Positions 1 through 6,699 of a stretch of 17,140 nucleotides of DNA are shown here, piece after piece. The notes below the pieces were generated by a model that was not told the origin of the DNA, did no database searches, and saw only the letters and a list, made by a program, of their open reading frames with translations. Each line of letters opens with the position of its first letter. Within the stretch, counting starts at the first letter, position 1. Made by a program: the position numbers and the translations under genes. The DNA is from Thalassiosira profunda (lineage: Eukaryota > Bacillariophyta > Thalassiosirophyceae > Thalassiosirales > Thalassiosiraceae): NCBI GenBank assembly GCA_036939355.1, contig JALLAP010000178.1, forward strand, positions 1 through 17,140, given 5' to 3'.

Positions 1-1355
1 AGGCCAGGACATCCGCAACGTTGCACAGAATGTCGGTCGTGGCCACGGCAGTGAAATAATCATCGTAGGTGAACAGGGTGGCATTTTTGGAAGGCTCTCC
101 GGTCAGCATCTTCTTCTGGAACGCCCGGACGCCCTTCATATCCGTGACTTTTTCGTATTCCACTCCATTGGACTCCAGCGCGCCAACGAACGCCTCCTTC
201 ATGTGCTCGTGATCCGCCGCATTCAAGAACAGTTGCACTTTCCCTTCCTTCACGAGGTCAGACAACGCCCCAACAAGGTTCACGATGAACTTTCTCTGCG
301 CGCCCGCACCGCCCACGGGGACGATGATCCGGAGCGGCTTCCCCGACCGTCGGCGCGATATCCGACGAGAACAGGCATCCGGAATCCCCTCCACCAAATC
401 GCGTGGGATCCAGTGCCCCGCCAGCGCCAGATCCTTCTCCGGCACGCCCATCTTCAGGAAGGAATGGTAGTTGGACGGGCCCTGGACCAAATTGAGCGCG
501 CCCGGAACGACCACGAACCACTGGGCATGGTTGTCAATAACGAGGTTGATGACATTCTTGAATCCAGCAGCAACGGCGGCGCAGGCAACCATGGAATGGG
601 AGGCAATGATGGGAGAGTTTTTGTCCAGTCCGTTGATCAGCGGCTTCATGTGCTCCGAGAACTGATAGGTCACCCGCAACGAGTCCTCGTCTCCGGATTT
701 GGTGAGGCTGCCCCAAAACTTCTCCACAACTCCGCCAAGCTGGAGAGTTGAGCACAAGATGATGTGAGATAGAGTGACATCAAGGGAATAACAGAAATTG
801 GATACCTGACCGACGTACCTCAGAAGCCAACCTGGATCCTTTCGAGTAAAGCTTGTCCGTATCCTTGATCATTTGCGCCTCCTCGGAATCGATGTTGAGA
901 AAGTCGTGGAACCACGTCTCGCGATCCTTGACCATGCCCCCCAACCCCCACGACGTGGCCGCGTACGCGATGCGGTGGTGGCCGAATCCCATGCGAATGG
1001 TCCCCACAATCACGGGGGGCTTGGCCGCCTTGCCAGCTGATGCGCCGCCGTTCTCGTTGCGGGAGGTCACCTTGAGCCCCGGCACCTTGTCGCTGTCCTC
1101 CGTCTTGAGCGGATACCCCTCCTTCTTGGCCACACGGCTCCCGACGTTGAATTTGTTGAGCAGCCAGGATTTGAACGCTGATGCTCCATTTGGAGCGCCG
1201 CCCACGAAGTCGTCTACGCTGATCGAGTTGTCCTGGATCATCGAGCGGTACCATCCCTGCGCCAGAAGGAGGACGACGCGCCACAGGAGGTAGAGGCCGA
1301 CAAGGGTGCCGGCCACGGCGAGGAGGGCGACGGCCCACGGTTGCAAATCCGCCAT
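1..1355 (-). CDS. Membrane-anchored glycosyltransferase-like (GT-B-like) protein, 3' end missing
   Basis: The coding parts are 819-1355 and 739 down to the left edge, joined across a 79-bp intron; 425 residues are visible and the protein runs off the window. I start it at the ATG at 1355 because the next residues form a hydrophobic anchor (about residues 6-32). The reading frame extends further upstream but looks unstructured there. After a linker (about 40-112) comes a conserved-looking strand and glycine loop, PPVIVGTIRMGFGHHRIAYA (113-132), which resembles the N-terminal G-x-G-H loop of MGDG-synthase/MurG-type GT-B enzymes. A second half contains IIVPVGGAGAQ (317-327), like the start of a GT-B C-terminal domain. 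That reading is inference from these two loops. The acceptor, the donor sugar and activity are unknown, and it may belong to an uncharacterised family. The single N-terminal anchor suggests an endomembrane or plastid-envelope location. It is divergent from the TMEM223-like gene, 407 bp away. Confidence 0.72.
740..818 (-). other. Spliceosomal intron of the GT-B-like gene
   Basis: On the minus strand the interval begins GTACGT and ends in a pyrimidine-rich CTCTCCAG. It is 79 bp long. Removing it joins ...SRLASE to LGGVVEKFWG in phase 0 and keeps one open frame through to the window edge. Without removal the frame stops about 40 bp into the intron. It is the only intron I can support in the window. 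Confidence 0.85.
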
Positions 1356-1762
1356 GTCAGGTTTTGGCACAAGCACAAGAAGTGGGCGGCCGCGGGGTGG
1401 AGTCACGGAGATGACGGCGACGGCGGTGGGGGTGAATGAAGGTTGAGCGAAGGTGAACGAGTGAACGGACGAGCCTTCCTTGAATGAAGGCGTCAACAAA
1501 GATACTTCGCGCTGCAACTGTATTTCAGTTCGCATTTTGGGCTCGGTAGTAATTTTGTGCGTCAAATACGGCTTCCTACTACCAAAATTAAAACAATTGT
1601 CGTTTTGCTAATCCTAGCGCCAACAGAGCTCTGTCCATTGGTCTCCTAAGGCTGGACACTAGAGGGGAGCAAGGAGCAATCACTCCTCCACACAACCGCA
1701 CACGTGCTCCTCCGCACCAACCTCGCCAATAGTTGCAACCCACCGGACATCGCCGCCGTGCC
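1356..1762. other. Intergenic, divergent promoter region of genes 1 and 2
   Basis: This 407-bp spacer separates two divergently transcribed genes and should hold both 5' UTRs and promoters. It includes one CACGTG core at 1701-1706, about 57 bp before the downstream ATG, and a 7-bp inverted repeat GGTAGTA/TACTACC at 1545-1551 and 1577-1583. The frame of gene 1 stays open to 1565, but that part looks like non-coding sequence. No RNA gene or convincing TATA box is visible. Confidence 0.5.
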
Positions 1763-2773
1763 ATGAGCGCGTTCTATGCGGCGTCGATTCTTGGGGGCAG
1801 AATCCGACGCTCTCGGTTATCCTCAAAGATACCCATCGCCGCGTGTTGCAATCACCTGCCATCAAGGTGCACCTTCTCCTCCTCGTCCACCAAAACAAAC
1901 GACAATGGCGAGAGGGAATGGACGCTCCTCTATCGCAGAGACCCCGGCAAATCCACCTCGCCCAGGGCGATGCTGGGAATATCCTCCTTCAATTTCACCT
2001 ACTGGTCCTGGTATGTCTTCGACTTCGTCCCGGCCGTGAATGCCTCGGCCCAAACCAAGGCAGAGCTGGGGCAGATCAGCCAGGAGACTCTGGATATGTT
2101 GCTGGTGGACCCCAAAATGGGATTTGTGGGGCTGGGAATGGCGACGGCTATATTTGGCGGCGCAATATTCTACGCAAGGTCATTAGTGAATGCAATTTGG
2201 GCACCCAAATGTGCCGCGGGCGCGAAGGGGATTCCACTGGCTGTATCTACTCTCAAGCTGCCGTTCTTGAGACAGCCGGCAATCCTTGACAGGACGGTGT
2301 ACGATCCAGACAGCAACAATTTCAATGCGATCGAAGACATCAAATTCACGCAATCAGAGCTGGAGGCAGAGTCCGCTGTGGAGTTGTATGCAGCGGGAGA
2401 ACTAGCTCTTTCGGAAGCAAACAAAAAGAATGATGCGATCGTGAAGTTCGAGGGCGACTTCAGCAAGCTTAGGGGGCACACGCCGCTGAAAGTGAATGCT
2501 GGGGAAGAAAGTGTGGGCCCGATATCATCTTTACTCAAGCAACGATATCTACTGGATATCACGGATGGCGAAGTCATGCCCAATGCAAGCCCGGTTCTTC
2601 TCGATTCGCTGGTGCTTGGAGATCTTCACATGAATGATGAGAAAATGAGCGGCAAGCGCGTGGCAAAAGGGAGCGCCGAAACAGTTGACGCAGAGACAAA
2701 AATTGCTGCGCCCAGGAGAATCAATATTGGCAAGTCGATCAAACGAAAAAAGGGGTATCGAAAGAGAAAATGA
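1763..2773 (+). CDS. TMEM223-like mitochondrial inner-membrane protein
   Basis: 336 residues from the first ATG, intronless, stop TGA. The N-terminus is rich in Arg, Ser and Ala (about residues 1-45, few acidic residues), as expected of a mitochondrial presequence. Then come WTLLYRRDPGK (about 53-63), a first hydrophobic segment with FNFTYWSWYVFDFVPAV (about 77-93), a short loop, DPKMGFVGLGMATAIFGGA (about 116-134) as a second membrane segment, and YARSLVNAIW. This order (an LLYRRD-like strand, two close membrane spans, then R-S-V/L) resembles human TMEM223 and TMEM186, mitochondrial proteins linked to respiratory-chain assembly and translation. The match is by pattern memory. The C-terminal 200 residues are soluble, acidic in the middle, and end in a strongly basic tail (KRKKGYRKRK), longer than in animal homologues as I recall them. 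A matrix-facing tail that touches mitoribosomal RNA is possible but unproven. The gene converges on the kinase gene with 23 bp between stops. Confidence 0.68.
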   Translation: MSAFYAASILGGRIRRSRLSSKIPIAACCNHLPSRCTFSSSSTKTNDNGEREWTLLYRRDPGKSTSPRAMLGISSFNFTYWSWYVFDFVPAVNASAQTKAELGQISQETLDMLLVDPKMGFVGLGMATAIFGGAIFYARSLVNAIWAPKCAAGAKGIPLAVSTLKLPFLRQPAILDRTVYDPDSNNFNAIEDIKFTQSELEAESAVELYAAGELALSEANKKNDAIVKFEGDFSKLRGHTPLKVNAGEESVGPISSLLKQRYLLDITDGEVMPNASPVLLDSLVLGDLHMNDEKMSGKRVAKGSAETVDAETKIAAPRRINIGKSIKRKKGYRKRK

Positions 2774-2796
2774 TTCATTGATGTTTATGGGTGGGA

Positions 2797-4005
2797 TCAC
2801 AAATCGAACCGCATCTTCTCCAGAGGCTTCAGTGTAGATTGTCCCTGTCGTAGATCGGACATCCACCCCGGCTCTTTTGGTTTGTAGGGCGGCTCTGCCG
2901 ATCTTGCATCTATCAGAGACCAAAACGATGCATCCTTGTCGATCTGGAAAAATGTGTGATCGCGAATCGACTGATATTGCTTCTTTGGCGATGCAATACT
3001 CGATTCGAGGACGCCATCTCGCATTCCCAACCGGTCCGAGGGCTTCGCCAACAGCAACGACGATGTAATACTCGCAGCATCAAATGGAATCGCCGGAGGA
3101 AAGAACATCTTCCGCTTGCCCCGAGCATACTCCAACACGCCCTGAAATGCAATGTGGTCACTGCCCGCATGGAATGGAGATCTTCCCACAAACAACTCAG
3201 AAATGATACATCCAAACGACCACAAGTCCATCGCAGGGTATTCCTTGTAGGCTTCGTTTTGATTTGCGTCGTCTTTCCTGCCGCGTATCATTTCCGGCGA
3301 TACATAGTCGGCCGTACCGATGCAGTTGTCGAACTCCTCAATCAACGGACGGGAGCCAGGTGGCACCCACCGCTTCAATCTGTATGTTCCATCTCCGCAA
3401 TCGTGCTTGACAAAGACGGCGGCCGCCCCAAAATCACCCAGCTTGATTTCCCCCTTCGATGTGAGGCCAATATTTCGAGGAGAGACGTCCCGGTGCACCA
3501 CTCCCCTCTGATGCATATATTCGATGGCTCGGAGCAGTTGGCCCGCGTAGTACCTCGCCCACGATATATTTATAACAGCTGCATTGACATCTGATACAGT
3601 GGCAAATCGTGATTGTATCAAATCGTGCAGCGTGCCTCCGGCACACAACTCCAACACGAAGTAGATGCAATGCTTGTCGTGAAAGAGGAGGAGGAGTTTC
3701 ATGAGCAGCTCCGACCCATCTGCATCGGATTCGGAGCGCAGTACCTCGGTTAGAATGTGCTTCTCCGTCATGACGATCTGCAAATGATCGTGCTTTAGCG
3801 CCTCGGACTTTGTGATGGTTTTGATGGCGTAGCCTTGCCGTCGATGGCCATCGTCCGTGCCGGTTGCGGATGGCTTTGCGTCTGCATCAGCACGTGCGGT
3901 ATCTTTGAGCTCGGCGTAGATTACCGATCCAAATCGCCCCTCGCCGAGCGCCGGCCCGTAGAGGAAGTCGTCTGGAGAGTACTGTCGGGACTGCTTTGTG
4001 TTCAT
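2797..4005 (-). CDS. PDK1-like AGC protein kinase without a PH domain
   Basis: 402 residues, ATG at 4005, stop TGA at 2799-2797, no intron. The kinase domain fills almost the whole chain: glycine loop GEGRFGSV (21-28), catalytic-site lysine in AIK (K62), a C-helix glutamate probably at E81, HRD (171-173), N178, DFG (191-193), GTADYVSPEM (230-239), DLW (260-262) and R325. The stretches DDFLYGPALGEGRFGSV, IGTADYVSPE, MDLWSFGCIISEL and PFHAGSDHIAFQ follow 3-phosphoinositide-dependent kinase 1, which phosphorylates the activation loop of other AGC kinases at membranes. Differences are visible. HRD is followed by V-S-P-R-N, so Ser175 stands where the usual catalytic-loop Lys is. The residue aligned with the PDK1 autophosphorylation serine is Asn227. 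The activation loop is extended (about 194-229), and there is no C-terminal PH domain. It is assigned as PDK1-like by inference; a divergent AGC kinase or a weak or pseudo-kinase is possible. It is divergent from the coiled-coil gene, with 115 bp between start codons. Confidence 0.85.
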   Translation of the reverse strand: MNTKQSRQYSPDDFLYGPALGEGRFGSVIYAELKDTARADADAKPSATGTDDGHRRQGYAIKTITKSEALKHDHLQIVMTEKHILTEVLRSESDADGSELLMKLLLLFHDKHCIYFVLELCAGGTLHDLIQSRFATVSDVNAAVINISWARYYAGQLLRAIEYMHQRGVVHRDVSPRNIGLTSKGEIKLGDFGAAAVFVKHDCGDGTYRLKRWVPPGSRPLIEEFDNCIGTADYVSPEMIRGRKDDANQNEAYKEYPAMDLWSFGCIISELFVGRSPFHAGSDHIAFQGVLEYARGKRKMFFPPAIPFDAASITSSLLLAKPSDRLGMRDGVLESSIASPKKQYQSIRDHTFFQIDKDASFWSLIDARSAEPPYKPKEPGWMSDLRQGQSTLKPLEKMRFDL

Positions 4006-4120
4006 CGTCGAATAGAGTGGCGCCCAGAGGCATGGTCCAGCAGAGGGGAGCGGAAGTGGATGGGAAGAAGAGAGGAGGGGGAAAAGATTACTTACCTACC
4101 CTCTAGGTACGATACGTACG

Positions 4121-6307
4121 ATGGCGATTCGCCGCCCTCTCGCCGCTCCCAACTCCCGACTCCCGACACTTCTTCTCGACGCCACCACCCTCCCTCGCCT
4201 TTTGACGATGCCGACCACCATTGACCCCTCGAACGAGGCTGCGGTCCCAGCCGACGCTGAAATGCTCACCGACGCAGAAGTGGATGAGTTTGACGCGGTA
4301 TTCAGCGGCGGCGTGGGCGGAGACGTCGAGGGGTCGGCCAAGCCGAGCAAGCGCGACCTGGGGAGCGACGACGAGGACGACGAGGAATCCAGCATCGAGG
4401 CAAAGAAGAGCGATTGGACGATGGAGGTGGACGATGCCGGGGCGGGCGATGGCGGCGAAGACGAGGCGGCGGCGGCGGCGGATTCGATCGATCTGAACTC
4501 GGAGAGCAAAGACGGCGATCGCGACTACGAAGCCAATGCTGAGGAAGGCGAGAAGAAGGGCGGCGAGGAGTCGGTGTCAGGAGGCGATCCGGAATGGCAG
4601 TCGAAGGAGTCCGACGAGGGCCTCTCGGAAGAGGCGTTCCTCCCCAATGCCTCGTCCCCTCCGGCGAAGGAGGACGGCATCGAATCCGAGACGGTGGTGG
4701 TGGCCGCACCATTGCGAACGATGCCCCCTCCGGCGCGGCCGGCCCCCTTCCGCAACCAAAAGCAGGACGACTTTGTGAAGAAGGGGGCTCGCACCCGTGC
4801 GCTGCTCACGACGACGCTCAAGGCGATGACCAACAGCTTCGCCTCCGGCACCGCGCTCGCCGATGCGGCGTGCAGCGGCAAGGCCGGCGACGAAACGAGC
4901 GACGCCGCCGTCAAAGACGCCGGCCAAAGCGTGAAGAAGACGTGGAACGCTCGCACGGACTTTGCCCACGTCCAGGAGCTCGCCCAAGAGCGGGCGGAGG
5001 AGGTGATGGCCCTCCAGCGGAAGCTGCAGGAGGCGCAGGCGCAAATCGATATGCTCAAGGGCGAACGCGTTGCGTCGGAGGAGGACCATCAGAAACTGCA
5101 GGCGAAGATTGATCGCACGCTCGAGGCGCTGCAGATCGCGGGGGCCAACGCGGCCAATGCCCGGGCCGAGGCGGACGCGTCCAACGCCCGCGCCGAGTCC
5201 CTCTCGGGGCAGCTCAACGACCTTCAATCTGTCATTGGGGAGACGAAGCGCGGGATGGAGGTGGTGCGCCGGGAGCACGACGAGGTCTCCCGCGCGGCTC
5301 GCTCGGTGGAGAGCCGGCTCATCACGGTGGAGGGCGAGCTGACGAGGGCCGCGCGCGCCAAGAAGGACGCCGTCGACGAGCGCGACGTCCTCAAAGCGCG
5401 GGCCGACAAGGCCGAGGAGCTGGCGAGGACCTTGCAGGACCGCGTGGACGACTACCACGGCGAAGTCCGGATGCTCAAAAAGGACCTGTTGGAGATGGAG
5501 GAGTTCGAGAAGGTCCGCAGCGATCGCACCAACCGCATCGATGCCGAGTTCCAAGAGGCGCGGGCCGGACTGCTCGAGGCCACGTCGGCCGCGGCCGAAG
5601 CGGAGTCCACCGTTACCTCGCTCAGGAGCGTCGTGGAGGAACTCCGCAGGGAAAACGAGACCCTTCACGAGTCATTCTCCTTGCGCAGGGACGAAATCAG
5701 CAAGGAGCGGGCCAAGCACGACGAGGCATTGACCGCCGCCGAGCGCGAGGCGCAGAAGTTGAGGCTGAAGAACGAGGAAATGGGAGAGGAAGCTAAGAAA
5801 TTACAGATGGAGAAGGCTTCCGCCGAGAAGCAGGTGGAAGCGCTGCGCAAGAGGCTCTCCGGGTCCTCGAAGACGATTGAGAAGACACAGAATGCGTCCT
5901 CCACTATCACTCCAAAGTCCTCTGATCTCGGCTTTCTCAACTCCCTTGGCGCAAAGGACGACGCCCCGCTGGTCTCGGACGACAGCAAGAGGCGCAAAAT
6001 TGTGGACGCACTGCCGCAGAAGGAGTCAAAGGACACGTCCTCGCGCCAGCTGACGTACTCGTTCCAAAAGGAGAACAAGCCCAACGCCAACAAGCAACCT
6101 CGGAGCGACGGCGAAGCGCAGAAGCGCAAGGTGGTTCGGAGCAACAGGACGTGCACTCTGTGTGGCAAGGAAGGCGGCATGCTTCTGAGTTGCCAGTGCG
6201 AAGGGTATTGTGGACACAAGGCTCACGCTCTATGCATTGGCAAGTTTCGCTCGGGCAAGGACAAGTCCGAGCGCACGATCTTCTGTGGTGGCGAGGCCTC
6301 GGCTTAG
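4121..6307 (+). CDS. Acidic coiled-coil protein with C-terminal PHD/RING-CH-like zinc finger
   Basis: 728 residues from the first ATG. A second in-frame ATG at 4208 (residue 30) begins a more conserved-looking acidic segment and may be the real start, since residues 1-29 resemble translated UTR. Residues about 30-190 are acidic and low-complexity (D/E/A/S). Residues about 285-590 are heptad-rich with many E, K, R, A and L and should form a long parallel coiled coil. Residues about 600-670 hold basic clusters (KRRK, QKRKVVR) of nuclear-localisation type. The C-terminal 53 residues carry C678-x2-C681, C691-x-C693, C697, H699/H702, C705 and C722, similar to a PHD or RING-CH (C4HC3) finger, but the final C-x2-C pair shows only one cysteine before the TAG stop. 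A nuclear scaffold or chromatin/ubiquitin-linked role is inference. No specific family is recognised. Third-position GC is very high, which creates long false antisense frames. Confidence 0.75.
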   Translation: MAIRRPLAAPNSRLPTLLLDATTLPRLLTMPTTIDPSNEAAVPADAEMLTDAEVDEFDAVFSGGVGGDVEGSAKPSKRDLGSDDEDDEESSIEAKKSDWTMEVDDAGAGDGGEDEAAAAADSIDLNSESKDGDRDYEANAEEGEKKGGEESVSGGDPEWQSKESDEGLSEEAFLPNASSPPAKEDGIESETVVVAAPLRTMPPPARPAPFRNQKQDDFVKKGARTRALLTTTLKAMTNSFASGTALADAACSGKAGDETSDAAVKDAGQSVKKTWNARTDFAHVQELAQERAEEVMALQRKLQEAQAQIDMLKGERVASEEDHQKLQAKIDRTLEALQIAGANAANARAEADASNARAESLSGQLNDLQSVIGETKRGMEVVRREHDEVSRAARSVESRLITVEGELTRAARAKKDAVDERDVLKARADKAEELARTLQDRVDDYHGEVRMLKKDLLEMEEFEKVRSDRTNRIDAEFQEARAGLLEATSAAAEAESTVTSLRSVVEELRRENETLHESFSLRRDEISKERAKHDEALTAAEREAQKLRLKNEEMGEEAKKLQMEKASAEKQVEALRKRLSGSSKTIEKTQNASSTITPKSSDLGFLNSLGAKDDAPLVSDDSKRRKIVDALPQKESKDTSSRQLTYSFQKENKPNANKQPRSDGEAQKRKVVRSNRTCTLCGKEGGMLLSCQCEGYCGHKAHALCIGKFRSGKDKSERTIFCGGEASA
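6152..6286 (+). other. C-terminal Cys/His zinc-finger-like segment of the coiled-coil protein
   Basis: This codes for C-x2-C, then C-x-C-E-G, then C-G-H-x2-H-x2-C, then a lone cysteine after a basic linker. The spacing C-x-C-E-G followed by H-x2-C recalls RING-CH (MARCH-type) fingers, while the overall C4HC3 order also fits PHD fingers. The eighth ligand is absent from the open frame, so the finger may be degenerate or use one of the extra Cys/His residues. Confidence 0.5.
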
Positions 6308-6321
6308 AGAGGAACAATGGC

Positions 6322-6375
6322 GAGTAGTGTTGGGCGAGATGCCCTCGCTGAATACGTTTGAGGCGTTGCCGGGAG
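6322..6375 (+). repeat. Diverged direct repeat, copy A
   Basis: The copy starts GAGTAGTGTTGGGCGAGATG and continues to a second block, GAATACGTTTGAGGCGTTGC. The matching copy lies 202 bp downstream. The first 20-nt block matches at 19 of 20 positions and the second at 18 of 20, with insertions between and after the blocks in copy B. Copy A lies directly after the stop of the coiled-coil gene, in its reading frame. Confidence 0.7.
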
Positions 6376-6523
6376 CAGCCGGGTCAAATCTAAACATTTA
6401 CCTAAGGTATGCACCCTGATCTACTCGTTGTTCTCGTCTGCCTTCTTGGCGAGCCTGTTCCTGATAGAGCACAGGCTAGCATAGACCTCCCTGTTGGCAG
6501 TCGTCAATGAGCTCCCCGGCCGT

Positions 6524-6586
6524 GAGTAGTGGTGGGCGAGATGAGCTGCGTTGGGCGGAATATGTTGGAGGCGTTGCCTCCGGGGC
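6524..6586 (+). repeat. Diverged direct repeat, copy B
   Basis: The copy starts GAGTAGTGGTGGGCGAGATG, then carries about 8 extra bases compared with copy A, then GAATATGTTGGAGGCGTTGC and a further 3-base insertion. In one shared forward frame both copies encode S-S-x-G-R-D-x-L ... A-E-Y-V-x-G-V-A, which suggests that the ancestor was coding or that the match preserves phase by chance. Confidence 0.7.
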
Positions 6587-6699
6587 AATAGAGAGCGTTG
6601 TTGCGTTGGTTTGGAACTTGCGCAATATGCCATCCGCCTTAGTTTGTATTGTCGTGTTGGGATTGCATGGAAAGGGGCACAAGTCGACCCATCTTCCTT

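Larger units (their letters stand above)
6308..6699. other. Intergenic between convergent genes 4 and 5
   Basis: This 392-bp region must contain the 3' UTRs of the coiled-coil gene (left) and the fused-enzyme gene (right). It holds the two diverged direct-repeat copies annotated separately. Short frames exist on both strands (for example 6421-6633 on the minus strand and from 6507 on the plus strand), but none has a recognisable domain. I see no RNA gene. Confidence 0.5.

Noticed and set aside
1545..1583. GGTAGTA/TACTACC inverted repeat in the first divergent spacer
   Set aside because: With 7-bp arms 25 bp apart this is within chance expectation for the window, and there is no second supporting element.
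4577..5668. A 363-codon open frame on the minus strand inside the coiled-coil gene
   Set aside because: It lies exactly antisense to a strongly coding, GC-rich-third-position frame, which commonly leaves the opposite strand open. Its translation is low-complexity Arg/Leu/Gly without any domain.
6286..6310. A possible 20-nt micro-intron (GTGGCG...CTTAG) at the end of the coiled-coil gene
   Set aside because: It is too short for a normal spliceosomal intron, and removing it does not restore the missing zinc-ligand pair.
6421..6633. A 70-codon minus-strand frame in the gene 4/gene 5 spacer, ending in a helical-looking peptide
   Set aside because: The C-terminal part (about 25 residues) looks protein-like, but the N-terminal half falls on the direct repeat and no family is recognised. 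I keep the repeat as a finding and do not call a gene.
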